Below are positions 35,125 to 43,309 of a DNA stretch of 64,000 nt, in pieces; the first letter of the stretch is position 1, and every line of letters begins with the position of its first letter. This stretch comes from Bacillus sp. Y1 (GTDB lineage Bacteria; Bacillota; Bacilli; Bacillales; Cytobacillaceae), in assembly GCF_003586445.1 (NCBI RefSeq), contig NZ_CP030028.1, positions 2,122,501-2,186,500 of the forward strand. Reading direction: 5' to 3'. A model generated the notes under the pieces. That model was given only the letters and a program-made list of their open reading frames with translations, made no database searches and was not told where the DNA came from. The position numbers and the translations under genes were made by a program.

Positions 35125-35151
35125 TAAACATTGTCTATTATAGGCCGATAG
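35125..35151 (+). promoter_or_regulatory. Sigma-D promoter of the second chemoreceptor
   Basis: TAAA, exactly 15 bases, GCCGATAG: 11 of 12 defined bases of the Bacillus sigma-D consensus TAAA-N15-GCCGATAT. It lies 57 bp before the ATG. Confidence 0.8.
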
Positions 35152-35207
35152 TACGAGTAGTAGATGTTACTTTTTTAATATGTAATAGACGACAGGAGAG
35201 AGCAACA

Positions 35208-36914
35208 ATGGGGAAAAACATCATAAGAGTAAATCTTAAGCTAGGAACAAAGATCAATTTAATCGTTATTTCAATTATCACTGTTCTATCCTTAGTGATT
35301 GGATTTGTAGTAAACGAAGAGATTACAAGGGGGATTAAAGAGTTTGCTACTGAGAAAGCAAAAGGGGATTTAGGACTGGCTTATAGATATGTGGATAGTA
35401 CGTATCCTGGAGAATGGGAAGTCAAAGATAATACCCTTTATAAGGGAACAACCCTTATTAACGATAATTACGAAATAGTAGATACAATTGGGGAAGATAC
35501 GGGAGACACCGTTACGATTTTTCTTGGAGATACACGAGTGACAACGAATGTATTGATAGATGGAGAGCGTGCGATTGGTACACAGGCTTCAGCTGAAGTA
35601 GTCGATGCCGTTCTTACAAAAGGTGAGTCTTTTTATGGGGAAGCAAATGTAGCAGGGAATATGTATCAAACAGCATATATGCCGTTAGAAGATGCTTCTG
35701 GAGAAGTAATCGGAATTATGTACGTAGGTGCTTCAGAAGAAATTATCCATAATATCTTATCTTCTTTCCTAACTAAATTTGTTATTGTTTTAGTGATTAT
35801 GATAGGACTAGCCTCTGGGGCTGTGTATTGGTTCACATGGAAAATGAAAAAGAGACTATCGAATCTTACTAAGGCACTTGATATGGCCGGAAATGGTGAT
35901 TTCACAGCAAAGGTAGAAGATCACTCAAGCGATGAGTTAGGTATTTTATCTGATAGCTATAATAAAATGTCAGGAAGTCTTAAAGGAATGATGAATGAGG
36001 TTATTTCCACTTCTGAACTTCTTGCTTCTTCATCAGAAGAATTAACAGCAAGCTCAGAACAAACAAGTAAAGCAACGGAGACAATCACAGAATCTATTCA
36101 ACAAGTAGCAGATGGTGCAGAACAATCCACATCAAGTGTACAGGAGAGCGCAATAGCATTAGAAGAAGTTACGAAGGGAATACAGTCTATTGCTGATAAT
36201 GCATCCATCGTTTCTGAAGTAAGTGTACAAGCTACTGAAAAGGCTAAAGAGGGTGGATTGTTTGTTGATAAGACGGTTAATCAAATCAATGAAATTAATC
36301 TTTCTGTTGTCGCAAGTGGTGAAGTAATAAAAACGCTTGAACATCGTTCGCAGGAAATTGAGAAAATCACAAATGTAATTACAGCAATTGCAAATCAAAC
36401 GAATTTATTAGCTTTAAACGCTGCCATTGAAGCGGCAAGGGCAGGGGAACATGGAAAAGGATTCGCGGTTGTTGCAGATGAAGTTAGAAAGCTTGCGGAA
36501 CAATCACAGCAATCTTCTTCACAGATTTCGGCATTAATTAAAACCATCCAAGAGGACATGACTCAATCTTCTCAGTCTATTGAACAAGTTTCAGTCGACG
36601 TAAAAGAGGGATTAGCGATTGTTAACCAAACAAAAGAGACTTTTAAAGAAATCCTTGAGTTTATGGGGAATTTAACAGGGCAAATCAATGATATGGCAGC
36701 AACTTCTGAAGAAATATCTGCAAGCACACAAGAAGTTTCCGCCACTGTGTCTGGAATCATAAATATATCTGAACAAACATCCATGCATTCGCAGAACGTA
36801 GCAGCGTCAGCAGAGGAACAACTTGCATCCATGGAGGAAATCGCCACGTCTGCATCGGCATTATCAAATCTAGCAGACGATTTAAAAGTTTTAATTGGTA
36901 AGTTTAAAGTTTAA
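35208..36914 (+). CDS. Methyl-accepting chemotaxis protein (Cache_3-type)
   Basis: A 568-residue chemoreceptor. Helix 1 (about 15-37), one extracellular Cache domain of the Cache_3/Cache_2 type (about 40-190, ending MYVGAS), helix 2 (192-212), HAMP (213-267) and signalling domain (285-568) with the conserved tip [20 protein letters not shown]. Its cytoplasmic half closely resembles the receptor at 20580, but the sensor domain differs, so ligands should differ. ATG 35208 follows CAGGAGAG; an in-frame upstream extension overlaps the sigma-D promoter and is excluded. Confidence 0.94.
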   Translation: MGKNIIRVNLKLGTKINLIVISIITVLSLVIGFVVNEEITRGIKEFATEKAKGDLGLAYRYVDSTYPGEWEVKDNTLYKGTTLINDNYEIVDTIGEDTGDTVTIFLGDTRVTTNVLIDGERAIGTQASAEVVDAVLTKGESFYGEANVAGNMYQTAYMPLEDASGEVIGIMYVGASEEIIHNILSSFLTKFVIVLVIMIGLASGAVYWFTWKMKKRLSNLTKALDMAGNGDFTAKVEDHSSDELGILSDSYNKMSGSLKGMMNEVISTSELLASSSEELTASSEQTSKATETITESIQQVADGAEQSTSSVQESAIALEEVTKGIQSIADNASIVSEVSVQATEKAKEGGLFVDKTVNQINEINLSVVASGEVIKTLEHRSQEIEKITNVITAIANQTNLLALNAAIEAARAGEHGKGFAVVADEVRKLAEQSQQSSSQISALIKTIQEDMTQSSQSIEQVSVDVKEGLAIVNQTKETFKEILEFMGNLTGQINDMAATSEEISASTQEVSATVSGIINISEQTSMHSQNVAASAEEQLASMEEIATSASALSNLADDLKVLIGKFKV

Positions 36915-36929
36915 ATGTATGATTCAAAT

Positions 36930-36961
36930 AAAATGACTGGCCATGTTGGTCAGTCATTTTT
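36930..36961. terminator. Terminator
   Basis: AAAATGACTGGCC/GGTCAGTCATTTT, one mismatch, T-rich on both sides. Confidence 0.85.
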
Positions 36962-36984
36962 GGTTCAATGTTTCAATTATTCAG

Positions 36985-37185
36985 TTATTTATAGAGAAAG
37001 GTACGGCGATTTTGTGAAAATAATCGTTGATAGATGGTGAGATAACTGTCTAGTCTTTGACTGATACGGATCGTATTTTGGCTGCCAAACCCTTCCTGCA
37101 TTCCAGTGTAAATTAATTCCCCACGGATAAGTTCAATTTTAATATATAAGTACACTTCATCATTTTCAAAAATAATCGGCGGCAT
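36985..37185 (-). CDS. Small protein of unknown function (66 aa)
   Basis: ATG 37185 is preceded by TAGGAG at 9 bases. The product is beta-rich at first (PPIIFENDEVYLYIKIELIRGELIY is the N-terminal part in two strands) with a basic, aromatic C-terminus (YQRLFSQNRRTFLYK). No family recognised. It is convergent with the chemoreceptor gene behind the shared terminator. Confidence 0.6.
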   Translation of the reverse strand: MPPIIFENDEVYLYIKIELIRGELIYTGMQEGFGSQNTIRISQRLDSYLTIYQRLFSQNRRTFLYK

Positions 37186-37346
37186 ATCAATGACTCCTAT
37201 GGCTTTAATTTCTCTAGGTCGTATTATGCTATTATTACATATTTTTAAAAGAAAAGGGAATATTTGATAGCAATTTTAATAAAATGTTTATTTTTTGTAA
37301 AAAAGTCTCTTGTTTCCAAATTTTTAGAAAAAAAGTGATAGAATGA

Positions 37347-37367
37347 TTGACATTCAACTAGGTTGAA
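37347..37367 (+). promoter_or_regulatory. -35 box with inverted repeat upstream of the VOC gene
   Basis: TTGACA (37347-37352) is followed at once by TTCAAC-TAG-GTTGAA (37353-37367). The -10 is unclear (TTTATC at 17 bases). The palindrome sits in the promoter spacer, where repressors commonly bind. Confidence 0.4.
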
Positions 37368-37409
37368 CCTTTATCCTAAAGATGTAAACCAAACAAAGGG
37401 AGTGGTTAG

Positions 37410-38228
37410 ATGTATCGATGGGATGGAGGATTTATTATGGTGCACCCTGATCAATTTGAGGATGCCATTCAATGGTATCAGAAGGTATTTGGCTGGGAGT
37501 GTGTGGATCAAATTACAAGTTGGGTTGGAAGAAAAGGATTTATGAAGCTGCCTAGAGCTGGAATGGTGACGATAAAATCATTTGAAGGAGAGCATGCTCA
37601 CTTACAGTCTCTAGAAAAAGAAGGAAAGGTTAGGCTCGGATTTGCCACGTATAATCTGGATCAAACACTTTCTTATTTGCAAGATAGAAAGATAGAGGCA
37701 ACGGATATTAAGATGCTTCCGAACGGACAAAGATACTGTGATATAGTAGCATTTGACAACACAAGGTTAACGTTAGTAGAGGAAAACAAAGGAGAGGACG
37801 AAAGGGAATATCCTCCATCAGGAGTTCTTGGTTTTGGCAAAGTGAACTCCATTATTCATGTGAAGGATCCCAAATTTTCAGCCTCCTGGTATAAAGAGCA
37901 TCTTGGATTTGTGATAGAGGAAATAGATGAGGAGAAAGGCTTTGCTCACCTCAAGACAGAGGATGCTTATGATAGAAATGTATTAAACGAATGTTTTTGG
38001 GATCATATTTGGCTTTTGAAGAGCGAAGACACTGTTACAAAGCCAAATGATAATCGAGTTAGAACCTATTACGACATCCGACCTGAGTTTGTTTTCGACG
38101 AATATCAGAAGCTGATAAAAAATGGGTTGGAACCTTCTGAAATGGCGGGAGATCCAATAAATGGTTGGGGTGGTTTTCATTTTTATGATCCAGACAATAA
38201 TCGTATTAATGTGTGGTCCTATAAGTAA
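37410..38228 (+). CDS. Two-domain VOC (glyoxalase/dioxygenase fold) protein
   Basis: A 272-residue protein of two vicinal-oxygen-chelate modules (about 8-125 and 142-270). The second begins SIIHVKDPKFSASWYKEHLGF and ends GGFHFYDPDNNRINVWSYK; the first is more diverged (AIQWYQKVFGWECVDQ). Possible metal ligands are H in the IIHV strand and E/H near the C-terminus, but the set is incomplete by eye. Substrate unknown; the family includes glyoxalases, dioxygenases and antibiotic-binding proteins. ATG 37410 follows AAAGGGAG. A second VOC gene follows 114 bp downstream. Confidence 0.8.
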   Translation: MYRWDGGFIMVHPDQFEDAIQWYQKVFGWECVDQITSWVGRKGFMKLPRAGMVTIKSFEGEHAHLQSLEKEGKVRLGFATYNLDQTLSYLQDRKIEATDIKMLPNGQRYCDIVAFDNTRLTLVEENKGEDEREYPPSGVLGFGKVNSIIHVKDPKFSASWYKEHLGFVIEEIDEEKGFAHLKTEDAYDRNVLNECFWDHIWLLKSEDTVTKPNDNRVRTYYDIRPEFVFDEYQKLIKNGLEPSEMAGDPINGWGGFHFYDPDNNRINVWSYK

Positions 38229-38342
38229 TTTTTAGAAGCCAAGATGGAAGTATCAAAAAGGTATTATATTTTTTTAGTGGAAGCGCTATAATTATACTGG
38301 TAAGTGAATGTCTATAAATCCATCTAAAAAGGGGTAGAGTGA

Positions 38343-38720
38343 ATGATTAACAAAGTTGGTCAAATCATGCTGTATGTTACTAACCAAGATGAGGCAAAAG
38401 CTTTTTGGACAGAAAAAGTAGGGTTTCAGGTCGTTTCTGAAGAAGATAACGGTCAAGGATTTAGATGGATTGAGGTTGCTCCAAAGGACGCTGAGACAAG
38501 TATCATTTTACATAACAAGGAATTTGTAGCGAAAATGTCACCTGAATTGAATTTGGGTACACCTTCCTTAATGTTTTTTACCAAAAATCTTGAAGACTTA
38601 TATAACAATCTTTCAACTAAAAACGTTACTGTCGGAGAATTGGTCAATATGCCTTTTGGAAAAGTCTTTAACTTTGCAGATGATGAAGGAAATTATTTTG
38701 CGGTTATGGAGAAAGAATAA
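38343..38720 (+). CDS. Single-domain VOC protein
   Basis: A 125-residue glyoxalase-fold protein (VGQIMLYVTNQDEAKAFWTEKVGFQVV; end FNFADDEGNYFAVMEK) with the usual terminal Glu of the metal site. It probably works as a dimer. Substrate unknown. RBS AAAAGGGG. A TATAAT lies at 38287-38292, upstream with a poor -35, so it may have its own promoter. Confidence 0.85.
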   Translation: MINKVGQIMLYVTNQDEAKAFWTEKVGFQVVSEEDNGQGFRWIEVAPKDAETSIILHNKEFVAKMSPELNLGTPSLMFFTKNLEDLYNNLSTKNVTVGELVNMPFGKVFNFADDEGNYFAVMEKE

Positions 38721-38753
38721 TATAGAGATAGACGACGGATTTTCGTTTTAGTA

Positions 38754-38796
38754 AAGAGGGTCTTTGCTCATTTAAGGGCAAAGATCCTCTTTTTTA
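38754..38796. terminator. Terminator between convergent genes
   Basis: AAGAGGGTCTTTGC/GCAAAGATCCTCTT, one mismatch, T run. Confidence 0.88.
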
Positions 38797-38809
38797 AGGT
38801 GCTATCGTC

Positions 38810-39466
38810 CTACTTAGCTAATTGTTGCAGTCGATTTCGATCCAAAATCAGAAATCCTCGAGCATGTTTTTTCATTACGCCTTCTTCACATAGCTTTGCA
38901 AAAACGTGTAATAAATGACGGTACGATACACCTAAGTATTCACATACTTCGGTGTGTTTTTCTTTGTAAAAATCATGATCCGCTGACACGAGTATAAAAG
39001 CAGCCAGCCTGTTAATTAAGGGATATACCTGATTTTCCGTGTACTTCGCGGAAATGGTTGTTGCTTTTTGACTTAGAAAAATACATAAATGCCTCAAAAA
39101 GGTAGCGTCCGTGAGAAGCTTCTCTTTACAAGCCTGAATGGGAATCGCAAGACAAGTGACTTTACTGACGGTTTGAATCGCTTTGGATATACGTTCCTCA
39201 TTTAATAATTCAATTTCTCCCATAAAAGTAGGAGCTTGCAAAAAATTAATCAGTGAAACTTTCCCATTTTCGTGTGTCACATATAGCTTGGCTTTACCCT
39301 CGACAAGATAATATAAGTACTCAGGATAGGAGCCTTCTTTGAAAATAAATTCACCCCGTTCAAACTGGCACACTTGAAGATAGGGTGTGATGGGAAAGGA
39401 AAAAAGGGTTTCGATTGGGTATTTTGTAAGATAGTAATTACGTAAAGGTTCAACTAAAAATTGCAT
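38810..39466 (-). CDS. Crp/Fnr-family regulator (YeiL-like)
   Basis: A 218-residue regulator with an N-terminal cyclic-nucleotide-type sensor barrel (about 20-130; GEFIFKEGSYPEYLYYLVEGKA) and a C-terminal winged helix (about 150-215; VCEYLGVSYRHLLHVFAKL). It matches the YeiL group. Scattered Cys residues (33, 105 and 113 by approximate count) do not form an obvious Fe-S motif. It is divergent from an MFS transporter, and a perfect 20-bp palindrome lies between them, so it probably regulates that gene and itself. Confidence 0.88.
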   Translation of the reverse strand: MQFLVEPLRNYYLTKYPIETLFSFPITPYLQVCQFERGEFIFKEGSYPEYLYYLVEGKAKLYVTHENGKVSLINFLQAPTFMGEIELLNEERISKAIQTVSKVTCLAIPIQACKEKLLTDATFLRHLCIFLSQKATTISAKYTENQVYPLINRLAAFILVSADHDFYKEKHTEVCEYLGVSYRHLLHVFAKLCEEGVMKKHARGFLILDRNRLQQLAK

Positions 39467-39481
39467 GAATTCCTCCGGAAA

Positions 39482-39501
39482 AATATGAGATATCTCATAT
39501 T
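39482..39501. promoter_or_regulatory. Perfect 20-bp palindrome, candidate YeiL-type operator
   Basis: AATATGAGAT-ATCTCATATT, centred 25 bp before the regulator ATG and 58 bp before the transporter ATG. It does not fit the Crp/Fnr consensus TGTGA-N6-TCACA. Confidence 0.6.
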
Positions 39502-39549
39502 ATTGTATGTATGTTCGTGTTATGATGCAAGAATCACGGAGGTATGAAA

Positions 39550-40701
39550 ATGAATATTCAACATTGGCTTTCTCGTAATTTCTTTGTATTTTTTATTACA
39601 TGGGGTGCATTTTTACCCTATTGGACTGGATGGCTCGTACAAGACAAGGGATTAAGCGTAACAGAAGCAAGTCTGATTATGGGAGTAGGATTAGTGGCAA
39701 GAGGACTTTCAACGCTGTTTGCTTTTCCTTTTGCTTCAAGATTTTTAAGTGCTCATAAGGTGATTTTGAGTTTAACAGTTATCTCACTCATTGCCACCAT
39801 CCTGTATATTCCATCTTCTTCGTTTACAACATTATTCATTGTAACGATCCTATTTAGTGCCGTTTATCCGACACTCTTGCCTGCTGTCGAAAGTGCCGCG
39901 GCAGTGTTAGTAAGTCAACATGGAATACATTATGGAAAAAGTCGTAAATACGGATCGATTGGATTTGTTGTTTCCGTTTTTATCATTAGTATGTTAACCG
40001 GGCAGTGGGGAGAGCAAGCTATATTGTGGAGTATGTTTGTCGGTCTTGGTTTCATGCTAATTATGAGTTTTTTACCAACGCCGCCGATTTTATTAGAGGC
40101 ACCATCGAAACAAAATCGAAAAGGGGCATTATCTGTCCAGAAATTATTAGAAGTTAAAAGCTTTCCGATCGTATTACTCATTGTTGTGTTATTACAAGGA
40201 GCACATGCTTCGTATTACAACTATGGATATATTTATTTACAAGACTTACAAGTAAATCAGTATTATATCGGTTTGATTATTAACATAGCGGTCATTTTTG
40301 AAATCTTCTACTTTATGAAAGCAGATTCCTTGTTTCAAAAATGGAATACATCCTCCTTATTATTACTAGCGGCAGCAGGTTCGACTTTAAGGTGGATCCT
40401 TTTGTTTTTGTTCCCTAATATCTGGGTGTTTATCCTCTCTCAAAGCTTACATGCATTATCCTTTGGAGTGGCACATTACGCGTTTATCACTTATATTACA
40501 AAGAATCTGCCAAAACAGCAGATTCCAAATGCACAAGGAATTTATTCCGCAATTGCCTTAAGCTTTAGTACGGCTGTGTTAACACTATTAGGTGGATTCT
40601 TATATGAGATTTCCCCGAATCTTGCCTTTTTAGGTATGATTATTTGTACCATTCCGGCGATTCTTGTCATTGTCGGTACCAGAAGACGTTATAATTTTTA
40701 A
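39550..40701 (+). CDS. MFS transporter (YwbF / LacY-like)
   Basis: A 383-residue 12-helix facilitator of the MFS_1-like/LacY-HcaT group (FVFFITWGAFLPYWTGWL at helix 1; SRKYGSIGFVVSV in helix 5). B. subtilis YwbF is the nearest recognisable type; the substrate is unknown (sugars, nucleosides or aromatic acids occur in this group). ATG 39550 is preferred over ATG 39544 because GGAGG then lies 7 bases away. It is divergent from the YeiL-like regulator. Confidence 0.85.
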   Translation: MNIQHWLSRNFFVFFITWGAFLPYWTGWLVQDKGLSVTEASLIMGVGLVARGLSTLFAFPFASRFLSAHKVILSLTVISLIATILYIPSSSFTTLFIVTILFSAVYPTLLPAVESAAAVLVSQHGIHYGKSRKYGSIGFVVSVFIISMLTGQWGEQAILWSMFVGLGFMLIMSFLPTPPILLEAPSKQNRKGALSVQKLLEVKSFPIVLLIVVLLQGAHASYYNYGYIYLQDLQVNQYYIGLIINIAVIFEIFYFMKADSLFQKWNTSSLLLLAAAGSTLRWILLFLFPNIWVFILSQSLHALSFGVAHYAFITYITKNLPKQQIPNAQGIYSAIALSFSTAVLTLLGGFLYEISPNLAFLGMIICTIPAILVIVGTRRRYNF

Positions 40702-40714
40702 AATAACTATGAAG

Positions 40715-40748
40715 AGAGCATCGAACGACAAAGTTCATGCTCTTTTTT
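40715..40748 (+). terminator. Rho-independent terminator
   Basis: AGAGCATCGAAC/GTTCATGCTCT with one bulge, then six T residues. Confidence 0.85.
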
Positions 40749-40793
40749 CTTATGACACGTACGCGTCAGATTTTTCGCCTCTCATGTCATAAA
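40749..40793 (-). repeat. Single copy related to the 58-kb TCATAA repeat
   Basis: Read on the minus strand it runs TTTATGACATGAGAGGCGAA, then a variable part with ACGCG, then GTGTCATAAG. The first part is identical to units of the array at 58140. It sits between a terminator and a small gene. Confidence 0.75.
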
Positions 40794-40842
40794 GTTTTTC
40801 TATTGACGCACTATAAACATATTATGAATGGGGGGGTTCCAC

Positions 40843-40983
40843 ATGGAAAAAAGCAATGAAGAGTACAAAAGTATTCATCAAATGAAAGCAGAAAATAAAG
40901 AAAAGCTAGAGATTAGTTCAACGGGCTATGGTTTAGAAAACGCTATTGAAGATAATGAAACAAAGCAGTCAGACAAGAGTTAA
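40843..40983 (+). CDS. Small acidic protein of unknown function (46 aa)
   Basis: ATG 40843 after a G-rich stretch (GGGGGG) that can serve as ribosome binding site. Product is hydrophilic (MEKSNEEYKSIHQMKAENKE; ISSTGYGLENAIEDN). A hairpin terminator follows. Possible small spore protein; no family match. Confidence 0.5.
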   Translation: MEKSNEEYKSIHQMKAENKEKLEISSTGYGLENAIEDNETKQSDKS

Positions 40984-41004
40984 AAAAGGTGAACTCATAA
41001 AAGC

Positions 41005-41034
41005 AGGGCGTTTATCTACTAGGATGAACGCCCT
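41005..41034 (+). terminator. Terminator hairpin
   Basis: AGGGCGTT/AACGCCCT with a 14-base loop and an ATTTAT tail. Confidence 0.6.
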
Positions 41035-41051
41035 ATTTATTGAAAAAACAT

Positions 41052-41079
41052 TTGAACGTGAAGTTTTATTATTTATAAT
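41052..41079 (+). promoter_or_regulatory. Sigma-A promoter of the penicillin-binding protein gene
   Basis: TTGAAC, 16 bases, TATAAT, about 80 bp before the start. Confidence 0.6.
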
Positions 41080-41160
41080 GATTCAGTGCATTACTTCTGA
41101 TAAATACGGGTAGTAACACAAGTGGAGACTTTTTATGTTTGAATAGTGGGGGATAATTAC

Positions 41161-43251
41161 GTGGGAAGAATGGAAAGACGACAACAAAGGCGATCATCAA
41201 GATTTTCTTGGAGTGCCTTTACTTCAAAAGGTGCAAAAACAAAGATTCTTACGGCCGTTATAGGTGTGGTGCTTGTTTTCTTTATGGTTTTTAATATTTT
41301 CATATGGACAACGGACGTAAGCAAGTTAGAAGAACCTGCACCACAACCAACCATCATTTTTGATCAAAAGGGAGAGGTTGCAAGTAAAATTGCCTCTTCT
41401 AATATTGAAGGGGTTAGTATAGAGAAAATTCCGGAAGACGTTGTACATGCGGTGATTGCAACAGAGGACCAGAGGTTTTATAAGCATGACGGAATTAACT
41501 ATTTTGCCATTGCGAAGGCATTGATAAAGAATACCCTGAGCGGAGAAATTGTTGCTGGTGGTAGTACATTAACACAGCAGTTGGCTAAGAATGCTTTTTT
41601 AACACAAGAACGAACATATACTAGAAAGTTTAAGGAACTTATTATTACAAAAAGAATTGAACAAAAATATTCAAAAGATGAAATCATGGAAGGATATTTA
41701 AACCAAATCTACTTTGGTGAAGGGGCCTGGGGAATCCAACGTGCCGCCCAGACCTACTTTGGAAAGGATGTTAGTGAATTAACTCTTGGGGAATCGGCCA
41801 TGATTGCGGGGTTAATAAAAGCACCGTCCATCTTGTCTCCTTTTAAAGATATGGACCGATCAGTTGAACGAAGAGATCTTGTTTTATCACTAATGGAAAA
41901 AGAAGGATATATTACGGAAGCGGAACGAAAACAAGCAAAGGAACACCCAATCGTTCTAGAAGGGAAAAAGATCGATGGATATAAAGGGAAGTACCCTTAT
42001 TATGTCGACCATATCATTGCAGAAGCGATCGAACAATATGACCTAACCGAAAACGAGATTCTGTCAGGTGGGTTGAGAATTTATACAGAACTAAATCCAG
42101 CCATTCAAAATGCAGCTGAAGAAGTGTATAACGATAATAGCTTATTTCCGGAAAGTACGTCAGATCAGTTGCTTCAAAGTGGTGCAGCATTTATCGACCC
42201 AGCTACTGGAGGAATTACTGCCCTTGTGGGAGGTAGAGGGGAACATGTGTTTAGAGGCTTTAACCATGCGACTCAATTAGAGCGTCAGCCAGGATCTACG
42301 ATGAAACCATTAGCTGCGTATACACCTGCCCTTGAACAGGGGTATGACATATTTGATAAACTTCAAGATCGTCCGATCGATATTAATGGATATCAGCCAT
42401 TGAATTATGACAAACGCTTCCGTGGGGAGGTAACGATGTATGATGCCTTGGTTAACTCCTATAATGTGCCTCCTGTATGGCTATTGCAGAAAATGGGGGT
42501 GAAATATGGGGTTAATGCCGTGGAACGCTTCGGTATAACATTGGAGGAAGAAGACCAAACAGCTGGTATGACACTTGGCGGCTTACACAAAGGCGTATCA
42601 CCTTTAACAATGGCACAGGCCTATTCTACATTCGCCAACAAAGGGGTCAGAATAACAGCCCATTCGATCACCCGAATTGAAGATGCAGAAGGAAAAGTAA
42701 TCGCTCAATGGAAAAATCATGCGATCAAGGTGACGGATCCAGAAGTTGCTGAGAAAATGACGTATATGTTAAAAGGGGTCGTTGAAGAAGGGACAGGAAG
42801 AAATGTGAAGGTAAGTGGTTGGGATATTGCTGGAAAAACTGGAACGACCGAACTTCCTTTTGCCAACGAGGCTGGAACAAAGGATCACTGGTTTGTCGGG
42901 TATTCTCCTGAAATGGTTGGCGCGGTTTGGATGGGTTACGATCAAACCGACGAAAATCATTTTCTAACCGAATCAAGCAGTTCCACTGTAACGATTTTAT
43001 TTAAAGAAATATTTAGTAGGTCGACCTCTATTTTCACTGAAAAGGAATTTGACCTTTCTTCCATTGAAAAAGAGTATCGTGACGCGAGAAAAGAAGAAGA
43101 TGAAGAGGAATACGAAGAGGAAGAAGAAGACGAAGACGAGGAAGATGAGAAAGAAAGCAAAAAAGAAGAGAAGGAAAAAGAAAAGGAAGAAAAGGAAAGA
43201 GAGAAAGAAGAGAAAAAGAACGAGAAAAAAAATAAGAAGAATGATGACTAG
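41161..43251 (+). CDS. Class A penicillin-binding protein
   Basis: A 696-residue bifunctional wall synthase. Cytosolic basic start, one membrane helix (about 32-52), glycosyltransferase 51 domain (about 75-250; catalytic-type ATEDQRFYKHDG near 100 and GGSTLTQQLAKN), then a transpeptidase (about 320-620) with SxxK in PGSTMKP (near 378), SYN near 431 and KTGTT near 559. It polymerises lipid II and crosslinks peptides outside the membrane. Size fits the PbpG/PbpF group, but I do not assign one. The last 55 residues are an extreme Glu/Lys/Asp tail. GTG 41161 follows GTGGGGGAT. Confidence 0.93.
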   Translation: MGRMERRQQRRSSRFSWSAFTSKGAKTKILTAVIGVVLVFFMVFNIFIWTTDVSKLEEPAPQPTIIFDQKGEVASKIASSNIEGVSIEKIPEDVVHAVIATEDQRFYKHDGINYFAIAKALIKNTLSGEIVAGGSTLTQQLAKNAFLTQERTYTRKFKELIITKRIEQKYSKDEIMEGYLNQIYFGEGAWGIQRAAQTYFGKDVSELTLGESAMIAGLIKAPSILSPFKDMDRSVERRDLVLSLMEKEGYITEAERKQAKEHPIVLEGKKIDGYKGKYPYYVDHIIAEAIEQYDLTENEILSGGLRIYTELNPAIQNAAEEVYNDNSLFPESTSDQLLQSGAAFIDPATGGITALVGGRGEHVFRGFNHATQLERQPGSTMKPLAAYTPALEQGYDIFDKLQDRPIDINGYQPLNYDKRFRGEVTMYDALVNSYNVPPVWLLQKMGVKYGVNAVERFGITLEEEDQTAGMTLGGLHKGVSPLTMAQAYSTFANKGVRITAHSITRIEDAEGKVIAQWKNHAIKVTDPEVAEKMTYMLKGVVEEGTGRNVKVSGWDIAGKTGTTELPFANEAGTKDHWFVGYSPEMVGAVWMGYDQTDENHFLTESSSSTVTILFKEIFSRSTSIFTEKEFDLSSIEKEYRDARKEEDEEEYEEEEEDEDEEDEKESKKEEKEKEKEEKEREKEEKKNEKKNKKNDD

Positions 43252-43265
43252 GGTCAAACGTTTAA

Positions 43266-43300
43266 AAAGGCAACTACATGGAATAAATGTAGTTGCCTTT
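43266..43300. terminator. Bidirectional terminator
   Basis: AAAGGCAACTACAT/ATGTAGTTGCCTTT with a 7-base loop between convergent genes. Confidence 0.9.
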
Positions 43301-43309
43301 CTCTTTTTA

